Shown here: in pieces, positions 1-5,359 of the stretch
How positions within the stretch are numbered: the first letter of the stretch is position 1
How the letters are laid out: each line of letters starts with the position of its first letter
From: JBOGFC01 sp050742155
GTDB lineage: Bacteria; Actinomycetota; Acidimicrobiia; Spongiisociales; JALYHC01
Assembly: GCA_050742155.1 (NCBI GenBank)
Contig: JBOGFC010000063.1
Location: 1 to 5,359 of the forward strand
Direction: 5' to 3'
DNA length: 5,359 bases
The notes under the pieces: model-generated
Database searches by the model: none
Seen by the model: the letters and a program-made list of their open reading frames with translations, nothing else
Told to the model about the DNA's origin: nothing
Position numbers and translations under genes: made by a program

Positions 1-1
1 G

Positions 2-289
2 AGCGGCGGCTACGAGCCGTGGGCGCTCCAGGTGCTCGAGATATCCGCCGGTCGGATCACCGGGATCAGCTTCTTCCTCGACACCGCCAGCTTCTTCCCG
101 CTCTTCGGTCTGCCTGCCTCGAGCCCACATAGCACCGGCTTACTCGCCCTTGGTGAGACCGATCATGTTGCCGTGGGGGTCCTGGAACAGGGCGATGGTC
201 GTGCCGGGGACCACCTCCTCCGGGGGCATCAAGGTCTGGCCGCCCCGGCTCTCGATGTCTTTGAGGGTCGCCGCTGGAGACCACCATGA
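2..289 (+). CDS. ECF sigma factor with SnoaL-like C-terminal domain, 3' end only
   Basis: This is the C-terminal end of a sigma-70 family ECF factor of the group carrying a SnoaL/NTF2-like domain after sigma region 4; the start lies left of the window. The frame reads SGGYEPWALQVLEISAGRIT followed by GISFFLDTASFFPLFGLP, the usual closing strands of that domain. Recognisable similarity ends at about 115. Such proteins normally stop soon after LFGLP, but this frame stays open to a TGA at 287-289, running antisense through the VOC fragment and across the junction near 278. A TAG lies at 130-132 in another frame, so a small indel around 115-130 is possible, as is a real C-terminal extension. The sigma-binding domains are outside the window, so promoter specificity cannot be read. 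Family call is good; the end coordinate is uncertain. Confidence 0.6.
   Translation, partial: SGGYEPWALQVLEISAGRITGISFFLDTASFFPLFGLPASSPHSTGLLALGETDHVAVGVLEQGDGRAGDHLLRGHQGLAAPALDVFEGRRWRPP
140..277 (-). pseudogene. VOC-family (glyoxalase/bleomycin-resistance-like) protein, C-terminal fragment
   Basis: Reading leftward from 277, the frame gives PAATLKDIESRGGQTLMPPE, then EVVPGTTIALFQDPHGNMIG, then LTKGE and a TAA at 142-140. This is the last beta-alpha-beta module of a VOC-fold protein. The G-[IV]-x-[IL]-F-x-D-P-x-G-[HN]-x-[IF]-G pattern near the C-terminus is typical of glyoxalase-like proteins. About 45 codons remain. Upstream of 277 the frame reads WW into an unrelated gene and meets a stop at 302-304, so this piece has no start of its own. 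It continues exactly the reading of the VOC fragment at 5233-5359, and the two are best seen as halves of one gene. Substrate is unknown; the DPHG segment suits a metal-independent or unassigned VOC protein as well as an enzyme. Confidence 0.75.
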
Positions 290-687
290 CCATGGCCTTC
301 CTTAGCAACGGCTACTCGGTTAAGTACGTCCCGATCGATTACTTCGCTCGGGCCGGGGACTCCAAGTTCCATTGGTGGACTGACACACGTCGGTACCTGC
401 TTCAGGTGGTGCGCATGGTCCTCATGTACAACCCGATGAAGGTGTTCATGCCGGTGGGCGTGGGGCTCTTCGCGGTAGCCGCTGCCAAATTGGCGTTCGA
501 CATGTGGGACAAGGATTTCCGAGTCGCGACCAACACGCTCCTGCTCTTCTTTGCTTCCTTCGCGGTCGTGCTCGTTGCTCTGCTCTCCGATTTGATCGTC
601 CAGCTAACCAGACCAAGTGGTGTGATCGAGCCGGCCGCGCTCTACTCAGCCAACGTCGACGATCCTGATGGAGGGAACAAGAGCTGA
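286..687 (+). CDS. Family 2 glycosyltransferase, truncated: C-terminal membrane portion only
   Basis: The 133 residues match the end of membrane-anchored GT2 enzymes of the polyprenyl-phosphate mannose/glucose synthase type, which make a lipid-linked sugar donor from a nucleotide sugar. The opening TMAFLSNGYSVKYVPIDY, then DSKFHWWTDTRRYLLQVVRM and YNPMKVFMP, is the characteristic end of the catalytic domain running into the membrane anchor. Two hydrophobic segments follow (about residues 53-72 and 83-105), separated by DKDFRVATN. The N-terminal half to two thirds, with the nucleotide-sugar-binding fold and DxD motif, is missing, so the product cannot be catalytic. GT2-like reading extends in frame back to about 277, and the ATG at 286 is only the first in-frame start after the break. 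It converges on the minus-strand operon. The family is clear; the sugar is not. Confidence 0.75.
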   Translation: MTMAFLSNGYSVKYVPIDYFARAGDSKFHWWTDTRRYLLQVVRMVLMYNPMKVFMPVGVGLFAVAAAKLAFDMWDKDFRVATNTLLLFFASFAVVLVALLSDLIVQLTRPSGVIEPAALYSANVDDPDGGNKS

Positions 688-725
688 TCGAGGGGAACGG
701 GAATATCTCATTGGGGCTCTTCTAT

Positions 726-755
726 GCGGGAACGCCCCGCTACGCGAGCTTCCCG
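726..755. terminator. Possible hairpin between convergent genes
   Basis: The 82-base gap between the convergent GT2 and GT-C stops contains GCGGG (726-730) and CCCGC (736-740), a perfect 5-bp stem with a 5-base loop. An alternative pairing is CGGGAA (727-732) with TTCCCG (750-755). The position suits a two-way transcription end, but neither form has a run of T after it and both stems are short. This is weak support for a terminator. Confidence 0.25.
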
Positions 756-769
756 AACCGGTGCCAGAG

Positions 770-2276
770 TTACGCCCCAGTTAGAACCCAGCGAGTGAGA
801 CGTGCTCCCTGACGGCTGCGTTCTGCACCTGGCAGGTAGCCGCGCGATCGGAGGAGCTGCTCTATGCCCGGAACGTCTGGGCCGGGATGGGAAACCACGA
901 ACCATACCGTCTCGTACTGCCGGCGTATCTGATCGATTGACCACTCATAAGTCGCCGGGTCCTCTCGCGTTCCTTCCGGGATGACGACCCCCTCGCGGAG
1001 CACTCGGCTCTCGAACCCGGTGGCGAAGCGGCGGGACTCGACCAAGTACACCGGCCACTTCGTGTAGAGGGCGAAAGCGAAGCTGGCGTGCGGATACACC
1101 AGTACGGCCTCATGCGACTGACGGAGCGCTTCCAGCTCCTCGACGAGCGGAGCCAAATCCTCGGCCGGGTAGGCAAGGGTTGGGCGGAAGCTTGCTGCGC
1201 TGAGCGCGCCAAGGACGACAAGCAGAAGCACGGCGGGGCGCAGATCGAGGTCGGCCAGGTGGTGGATCCCTAGCGCCACTGCGAGCGCTAAGAGGGGATG
1301 AAGATAGATGTCTGTTCGCCCGGCGCCCAGGGGGACGAGCCCCAGCATGGCGAGTGCGAGTGCCAAGACAAGCGGAAACATTACGAATAAACCCTGTGCA
1401 GGCGTCTTTCCAGGAAATAAGGGCCAAAGCCCCGATCACCAACGCCGCCGCAAGGAGAGCGGGAAAGAAGAACGCTCCTCCAACCAGGGCTTGAAGCGCG
1501 GTGACCGCATCGTTCAGAGCCACGGCAGCTCCCAAGCGTGTAGTGATGTAATGGCTCGCCCAGTAGTCGCGAAGTTGTTCGTTTGCTGCGAATCGCAGTA
1601 CGAACCACGACCAACCCAAGGCAACCGAGCCCGCTAGGACTGTGGCCGCCGCTGGATTTGTTAGGGAGGCACGTTGCCGTAGCGCCACGACAAGCGCCAG
1701 CAAGAAGCTACTCGCCACGATGGCCAGCGAAGGACTCGACAGCAGCATCGAAACGGCCCCGACACCGACCAGCGCCCACCAACGAGCCGCCGAGTCAATT
1801 CGCCGCAGTAACCAGAGAGTCGCCCCCGTCACGACGACAACGCACAAGGCATCCAGGGTGTACTGCTTGACCCGCGTCGAATAGATGATGTGGGTCGGGG
1901 AACTCGCCAATACCAGACTTCCCCCCAAAGCCCCGATCCTCTGGATGCCCAACCCGGCCAGCACGAGGTAGAGAGCGGGTGCAGCTAAAACGCCCAACGC
2001 AAGTGGGAGCAGCTGAGCTTTGTACGACGAAAAGCCCACCACTGACAGCCAGCCCTTGAGCAGCGCGGCGAATCCCGGCGCCGTCCCTCCTGTAAGGAGA
2101 ATGCCCTCGAGTCCTTGGGACTTGATCGCCAGGGCCGTCCAGGCGTCGTCCAGCCAGAGCGTAGAGGCGCCGATTGGTCCCGCTCTCAAGTAGAGAGCCA
2201 GGCCCGCCACTGCTAGAGCGACGGCCGCATCCACCCAGAGAGCCCTCCGTGTTTTCGGCCTCGTAGGGCTCTTCAT
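770..2276 (-). CDS. GT-C membrane glycosyltransferase (ArnT/GT39-like), with an apparent frameshift
   Basis: This is a polytopic enzyme of the kind that transfers a sugar from a polyprenyl-phosphate donor on the outer side of the membrane. After a first membrane helix (about residues 13-30) comes the loop STLWLDDAWTALAIKSQG, whose acidic pair matches the catalytic loop of GT-C enzymes. SPTHIIYSTRVKQYTLDALC resembles the conserved S-x-E-x-R-x-Y region. Many hydrophobic helices follow, then a soluble tail (about the last 130 residues). The frame breaks after ...ALISWK (codon at 1409-1407): the continuation TPAQGLFVMFPLVLALALAM is one base further on and runs to TAA at 772-770. The frame carrying that continuation opens after a TGA at 1438-1436, so the shift lies within about 1381-1438, most simply one extra base in GGAAAG. 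Repaired length is about 501 residues, normal for the family. The ATG at 2276 overlaps the GT4 stop by one base (TGATG); no Shine-Dalgarno is seen, so translational coupling is likely. The break may be a sequencing error or a genuine mutation. Confidence 0.75.
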
Positions 2277-3379
2277 CAGGAGGAGCGGGTTCGAGCCTGA
2301 TCGAGGGCGAGCCAACGTCGTAACGGTTCCACCACTATCTCGGGACGAAAGGCCTGGGAGGCTCGCTCGTAGGCCATCTCACGGGAGCGCATCAAGTGGT
2401 AGGGCTCTTCGGCAAGCGCCTGCAGCGCAGCCGCCAGCGCTCCCGGATCCCCTGTGGGAACGAAGATTCCCGCTGGTCCCAATGCCCGCCTCTGTGGAGG
2501 CGTGTTCGAGGTTACGATCGCGCAGCCCGCCGCCGCGCCCTGAAACACCTTGTTGGGCACGACCCGCCGAGCCTTCGGGGTGGTCCCGAAGATTCCGAGG
2601 CATACGTCGTGATCCTGGACAAGCTCGATGAGCGCATCGTGTCCCACCCAGTCGTACCACCTGACCATCCGGTTGTCTCCGACCTCGGCTCGCGTCTTCT
2701 CAAGATCCTGCCCAGCCCCGACCATGGTGAAGTCAATCGGCTCCCCCGATAGCTGCGCGATGGCCTTGCCGATGGTGGGCGCGCCCTGAAGCGGCGTGTA
2801 AAGGCCAAAGAACACCACCTTCAGCCTCGGCCGAGAGTCGGGCACCGGAGGCTTGAACCAAGCGAGGGGCGCTCCCACTGAAACCACAAGGGTCTTGTCC
2901 CGGCTCCGTTCCGGAAGAAGAGCGAGGTGCTCCTCCGTGTCCACGAGAACCACATCTGCTGCATTGAGAGCTGAGCGATCCAGGCAGCTGAGCAACCGGA
3001 GCAGGATTGCTGAGGAGCTGCCACGATCCTCGGCGGTGTCCTTAGCCGAGATCAGATGGTCGAGTGCGACCGGAGTGTGCCGCCAGAGACGTTTGGCAAG
3101 GTGGATATCGAAATGGCCCATGTACCCCACCAGCACGAGATCGGGCCGACGGGTTCGGCGAGCCCTCCGCAACAGCAGATACCACTGCCGGCCGACTGAG
3201 ACCGCCAATCGAGGAAGGAGCAGAGGTCGACGGAGCAGCCGTATCCGCTCGGCCGTGTCCAACCCCAGGGGCACGTTGCACTCCCCGGTTAGGTCGCCTT
3301 TCGCTTCGAGGCCCTCGCGTAGCACCTCAACCCTGGGGTGCCGCTCCCTGTCGTAGGTGCCGAAAAGGAGGATCCTCAT
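2276..3379 (-). CDS. GT4-type (GT-B fold) glycosyltransferase
   Basis: A complete 367-residue cytoplasmic glycosyltransferase, probably adding a sugar from a nucleotide donor to a lipid-linked or surface glycan. The N-terminal acceptor domain starts MRILLFGTYD and runs to about residue 175. The C-terminal donor domain starts at LKVVFFGLYTPLQGAPTIGKA (about 186-206), continues with FTMVGAGQD (217-225) and WYDWVGHDALIELVQDHDVC (241-260), and ends in the nucleotide-sugar site VVPNKVFQGAAAGCAIVTSN (273-292). In classical GT4 enzymes two glutamates eight positions apart mark this site; here the equivalents appear to be Arg272 and Gln280, so it belongs to the divergent PNKVFQ branch. It starts at ATG 3379, sharing four bases (ATGA) with the preceding stop, and no separate Shine-Dalgarno is visible. 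The usual length and intact motifs suggest it is functional. Sugar and acceptor are unknown. Confidence 0.85.
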   Translation of the reverse strand: MRILLFGTYDRERHPRVEVLREGLEAKGDLTGECNVPLGLDTAERIRLLRRPLLLPRLAVSVGRQWYLLLRRARRTRRPDLVLVGYMGHFDIHLAKRLWRHTPVALDHLISAKDTAEDRGSSSAILLRLLSCLDRSALNAADVVLVDTEEHLALLPERSRDKTLVVSVGAPLAWFKPPVPDSRPRLKVVFFGLYTPLQGAPTIGKAIAQLSGEPIDFTMVGAGQDLEKTRAEVGDNRMVRWYDWVGHDALIELVQDHDVCLGIFGTTPKARRVVPNKVFQGAAAGCAIVTSNTPPQRRALGPAGIFVPTGDPGALAAALQALAEEPYHLMRSREMAYERASQAFRPEIVVEPLRRWLALDQARTRSS

Positions 3380-4266
3380 GGGTCGGCGCCTCGGTCGAGC
3401 TGCGCCGTCCGGGGGCGCGGCCTAAGGCTGGTGGCCAGGATCAACAATGCTTCACAGACGATGAGGACAACCCGCAGCACCGCCGAGGCAGCCACCAGGG
3501 GTCCCACTGGGGCGATACGGGCGGCGATCAGGGCGACTTCCCGGATCCCCAGGCCAGCGGGGAACGGCACGGCGAGAAATCCCACCGTCCAGGCGAAGGC
3601 GAAGGCCGGAATGCCGGCAAGAGGACGATCCGTCGAGCCAAGGAGAGCGGCGAAGCCTCCACCAAAGGCCAACATTGACGCCACGCTCCAGCCAAAAGCG
3701 GCCAGGATGGCGCGCTGGTCAGGTAGCTCGGCGGACCTCACCAATGGGCGCCTCCTCTCGATCAGGCTCACGACCGCCACCATCCAGGGTCGGTTCAGCA
3801 GGATTAGCAGGGCGGAGAGGAGCAGCGCCCCCCACCGGATCGGGGTAGACACACCAGGTGTCAGGGCCAGCCCGGCTCCAACCGCGGCCCCCGCCGCCGC
3901 CTGGACCAAGGCGTGAACCGGGTAGGCCAGGGCAGCCTTGCCGAGCGGAACGCCGGCTTCTCGGGCCAAGCCGACCTGCCCGACGGCCTGCCAGATGCCG
4001 CCCGGGATGTACTTACCGACCTGACTTAGATAGAAGGCCCGAGCCAGAGCAAGGTTGCCCTGCCGCCCAATCAGGGCGAGCCATCCGCCAGCCGCCAAGG
4101 CCAGGCCCACCAAGGAGGCCGCGATTGCCCCTAGAAGGCTGGGCCATCCTGGAAGGATAGCTGACCCCACCTGATGCCAAGCGTCGAGTAACGCCAGGGT
4201 CAGAAAGCCAGCACCTACGAGCCCGAAGGCCCACCGGATCCTCCGAAGCGCCGCGCGGCCGGCCAT
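3376..4266 (-). CDS. Flippase-like / LPG-synthase-TM family (UPF0104) integral membrane protein
   Basis: A 296-residue polytopic membrane protein resembling the transmembrane domain of lysylphosphatidylglycerol synthase (MprF) without its catalytic aminoacyl-transfer domain. The diagnostic segments are YLSQVGKYIPGGIWQAVGQ (79-97), followed by GLAREAGVPLGKAALAY, and later FLAVPFPAGLGIREVALIAA (230-249). Hydrophobic stretches lie at about 14-33, 42-66, 113-135, 144-166, 188-210, 217-236 and 254-280. Members of this family are common beside glycosyltransferases and are thought to act in lipid or lipid-linked-sugar translocation, but few have a proven role. Four bases separate its start from the methyltransferase stop, and its TGA overlaps the GT4 ATG, so it sits mid-operon. 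Only a weak GCGGA lies upstream of the ATG. The family assignment is firm; function is inferred. Confidence 0.85.
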   Translation of the reverse strand: MAGRAALRRIRWAFGLVGAGFLTLALLDAWHQVGSAILPGWPSLLGAIAASLVGLALAAGGWLALIGRQGNLALARAFYLSQVGKYIPGGIWQAVGQVGLAREAGVPLGKAALAYPVHALVQAAAGAAVGAGLALTPGVSTPIRWGALLLSALLILLNRPWMVAVVSLIERRRPLVRSAELPDQRAILAAFGWSVASMLAFGGGFAALLGSTDRPLAGIPAFAFAWTVGFLAVPFPAGLGIREVALIAARIAPVGPLVAASAVLRVVLIVCEALLILATSLRPRPRTAQLDRGADP

Positions 4267-4270
4267 TGGG

Positions 4271-5002
4271 TCAATCCGCTCGACGGGCCAGGATGACGAG
4301 CCCCGTTCCTAACCGGGTTCCGAGAAACGGACGCTGTAGGATCCGGAACGGGAGGGAGGCCGTGGCGGTGAGCCACCCCAGGAAACTCGGGGGCTGCAGC
4401 AAGCGCCCGCTAGCTCTGGTTCGCTCCGTCTGCGAGGCGGCCCGCCGCCAAGTTCCCGACAAGCGGTTGCGGGCGGCCTCGAGGGCGTAGCCGAGTGGGA
4501 AGCCATAGAGAAGGGCAGCCCGGAGGACAAACCCGCTTGCTTCCAAGAGAGACTGGGTTGCCTCGGGATCATATCTTCGGTGGTGACCCACCCGGACATC
4601 CGCCGCACCGAACCGCTGCTGGTAGGCCGGCACGCTAATCAGGAGCCATCCTCCCGGCCGAAGGAATTCCCGCCACGTCCGCAGGGCTTCCAGGTCATCC
4701 GCGATGTGCTCTAGAACCTCGAAAGCACAGACCAGGTCGAAGATCATGCCGAGAGGCAACGTCGAGATGTCCCCTTGCAACACCAAACCACCTGTCGGCT
4801 CGACCCGGGCTGCCGCTAGAGCGTGCGACGCCTCATCGATCTCGATGCCCACGTAGCGATACCGTCCGGCCAGGCGAGCCCCGAGCGCCCCCTGTCCGCA
4901 GCCGATCTCCAAGACCGATTCCACATGGTCCAGCCCGCGGAGAATCCCACGGATGACATCGTAGCGGAGCCAGGCGTTGAGCGTGAGGGGTGGCTGGGTC
5001 AT
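4271..5002 (-). CDS. Class I SAM-dependent methyltransferase
   Basis: A complete 243-residue cytosolic methyltransferase with a Rossmann fold. Motif I, VLEIGCGQGALGARLA, is at 30-45 (SAM-binding glycine loop). The acidic residue for the SAM ribose is in YVGIEIDEAS (50-59). Motif II/III regions are GDIS (77-80) and FDLVCAFEVLEHIADDLEAL (88-107), and the post-motif is FLRPGGWLLISVPAYQQRFG (113-132). GHHRRYDP (139-146) is a frequent acceptor-side segment in methyltransferases of glycan and lipid clusters. The opening NAWLRYDVIRGIL is typical for these proteins and supports the ATG at 5002, which also has a GAGG seven bases upstream. The C-terminal 80 residues are basic and partly hydrophobic, which may hold the protein near the membrane. 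It heads the intact part of the operon; the substrate is unknown. Confidence 0.85.
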   Translation of the reverse strand: MTQPPLTLNAWLRYDVIRGILRGLDHVESVLEIGCGQGALGARLAGRYRYVGIEIDEASHALAAARVEPTGGLVLQGDISTLPLGMIFDLVCAFEVLEHIADDLEALRTWREFLRPGGWLLISVPAYQQRFGAADVRVGHHRRYDPEATQSLLEASGFVLRAALLYGFPLGYALEAARNRLSGTWRRAASQTERTRASGRLLQPPSFLGWLTATASLPFRILQRPFLGTRLGTGLVILARRAD

Positions 5003-5009
5003 CGAGCAG

Positions 5010-5013
5010 CCTC
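5010..5013 (-). promoter_or_regulatory. Shine-Dalgarno for the methyltransferase
   Basis: GAGG on the minus strand lies seven bases before the ATG at 5002-5000, good spacing for a ribosome binding site. It is the clearest such site in the operon; the downstream genes rely on overlapping or near-touching stops and starts. Confidence 0.5.
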
Positions 5014-5137
5014 AGGGGTTCGACGAAAGCCTAGCGGCCACTCTCTCTAACCTAACCCACCGCGAGCGAGGACCCGGCGCTCATGACTACAAGGGCTACG
5101 GATCGAAAGATGAGCCAGGTCAGGCGAAAGCCACGAC
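5014..5137. other. Intergenic spacer with no recognisable element
   Basis: This gap separates the methyltransferase remnant stop from the complete methyltransferase. I see no convincing -35/-10 pair and no strong hairpin. A short direct repeat, GGTTAGGTTA, and an AGAGAGAG run are visible on the minus strand near 5045-5060. It is the longest untranslated gap in the minus-strand gene run, so it is the likeliest place for an internal promoter, but none can be pointed to. Confidence 0.35.
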
Positions 5138-5236
5138 TCACCGCGCGGCGAGACTTGGAGGCCTATAGGCAATGACCGCATAGTCCTGTGGACCAAACAA
5201 CACCCGGTTGAGATGCTCGAGTATCCGACGGAATCC
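5138..5236 (-). pseudogene. Methyltransferase-like protein, C-terminal remnant
   Basis: Starting just inside the right seam, the minus-strand frame reads GFRRILEHLNRVLFGPQDYA, then VIAYRPPSLAAR, and stops at TGA 5140-5138. A segment of the form N-R-x-L-F-G-P-x-D-Y-A-[VI]-[IV]-A is typical of the last helix and strand of class I SAM methyltransferases in glycan gene clusters. The short length (about 32 codons) makes this a tentative call. No start codon or SAM-binding motif survives: upstream the frame enters VOC sequence, where similarity ends at about 5236. It lies in the same direction as the complete methyltransferase, 135 bases before its start, so it was probably the preceding operon gene. 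It mirrors the truncated GT2 at the other end of the block. Confidence 0.45.
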
Positions 5237-5359
5237 GGGACCATCACGTAGAACGTGACGTGTCCGGGCATGTTGGGGTCGGGGGTTCCACCGATCCCAC
5301 CGCCGATGCCGGCCTCCTGATCGCTCACGATCCCATAACTCACGGGAGGGCCCCCGGGC
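5233..5359 (-). pseudogene. VOC-family protein, middle fragment (start beyond the right edge)
   Basis: From the right edge the minus strand reads PGGPPVSYGIVSDQEAGIGG, then GIGGTPDPNMPGHVTFYVMV, then PD at 5235-5233. This is the end of the first and start of the second module of a VOC-fold protein: the Y-G-x-[IV]...G-x-G-G-G-I-G...G-H-V-T-F-Y-V pattern is common in glyoxalase-like proteins. After PD the frame runs into unrelated sequence (SVGYSSISTG...) and stops only at 5047-5049, so any product would carry a nonsense tail. The missing C-terminal third is at 140-277: the join VPD + PAATLKDIES matches the family at the expected spacing with no residue lost or added. The first 45 or so residues lie outside the window. 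The GTG at 5343 is internal and not a believable start. Confidence 0.75.

Larger units (their letters stand above)
278..5232. other. 4.95 kb block interrupting a VOC gene
   Basis: Everything between the two VOC halves belongs to a glycosyltransferase/methyltransferase locus unrelated to the flanks. The left edge is about 277-279, where CCAGCGGCGACC (VOC, - strand) gives way to GT2 coding sequence (+). The right edge is about 5231-5236, where VOC ...VTFYVMVPD stops and a methyltransferase tail (- strand) begins. Both edge genes are truncated at the seam. I find no terminal inverted repeats, no target-site duplication longer than about one base, and no recombinase inside. The edges are placed by where protein similarity changes and could be off by several bases. 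Whether this is a genomic insertion or an assembly chimera is not decidable from the sequence. Confidence 0.6.

Noticed and set aside
726..755. Hairpin as part of an attC-like or other recombination site
   Set aside because: The stems are short, there are no core-site motifs, and no integrase is present; its position between convergent stops is better explained, if anything, as a weak terminator.
2276..2315. TTG at 2315 as the start of the GT-C gene
   Set aside because: It would extend the overlap with the GT4 gene by 39 bases with no added similarity; the ATG at 2276 overlaps the stop by one base and begins a normal basic N-terminus before the first helix.
3064..3916. Two long plus-strand open frames (3064-3678 and 3338-3916)
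   Set aside because: Their products are rich in Arg, Pro, Ala and Gly with no domain, and they lie antisense to the well-supported UPF0104 and GT4 genes. Such shadows are usual in GC-rich DNA.
5040..5137. Promoter upstream of the complete methyltransferase
   Set aside because: TTGTAG and TTAGGT-like hexamers occur but not at a proper 16-18 base spacing, so no promoter can be supported.
33..5231. Imperfect direct repeat: TGCTCGAG-A-TATCCGCCGG at 33-51 and TGCTCGAGTATCCGACGG at 5214-5231, the second ending at the right seam
   Set aside because: The left copy is well inside the sigma gene and not at the left seam (about 278). The copies are in unrelated coding contexts, and a match of this length is near what chance gives in 5 kb of GC-rich sequence.
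5047..5232. In-frame extension of the VOC fragment to a stop at 5047-5049
   Set aside because: The residues after VPD do not resemble a VOC domain, and another frame in the same DNA reads as a plausible methyltransferase tail; the extension is a by-product of the seam.

Overview
The window is GC-rich throughout, and every recognisable gene is bacterial. The outermost sequences look like a free-living high-GC lineage: the tail of an ECF sigma factor with a SnoaL-like C-terminal domain, and a VOC-fold (glyoxalase/bleomycin-resistance-like) gene. Actinomycetota is a reasonable guess, but Chloroflexota or another GC-rich soil or sediment phylum cannot be excluded. No rRNA, tRNA, CRISPR array, transposase, integrase or phage gene is visible.

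Layout. Positions 1-277 hold the sigma factor 3' end (+ strand) converging on the C-terminal third of a VOC gene (- strand, stop at 140-142). At about 278 the sequence changes abruptly to the truncated C-terminal part of a membrane-anchored family 2 glycosyltransferase (+, to 687). A convergent, tightly packed minus-strand operon follows. In transcription order it holds a short methyltransferase C-terminal remnant (5236-5138), a complete class I SAM methyltransferase (5002-4271), a flippase-like/LPG-synthase-TM membrane protein (4266-3376), a GT4-type glycosyltransferase (3379-2276) and a GT-C/ArnT-like membrane glycosyltransferase (2276-770). The last gene has an apparent frameshift near 1405-1409. 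At about 5232 the sequence changes abruptly again, to the middle of a VOC gene on the - strand that runs off the right edge.

How it fits together. The two VOC pieces, 4.95 kb apart, are complementary halves of one gene: joining 5233 to 277 on the - strand gives an in-frame, collinear VOC domain with no obvious loss or duplication. The block at about 278-5232 therefore sits inside a VOC gene, and its own outermost genes (GT2 and methyltransferase) are each cut at the junction. Either a chromosomal fragment was inserted by illegitimate recombination or the assembly is chimeric; the sequence alone cannot decide.

The block itself looks like part of a surface-glycan or glycolipid locus. A GT2 enzyme of the polyprenyl-phosphate-sugar synthase type could charge a lipid carrier, a GT-C enzyme could use that donor on the outer face of the membrane, a GT4 enzyme could add sugars in the cytoplasm, and methyltransferases could decorate the product. 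I see no convincing previously undescribed system. The interrupted VOC gene is the most unusual thing here.
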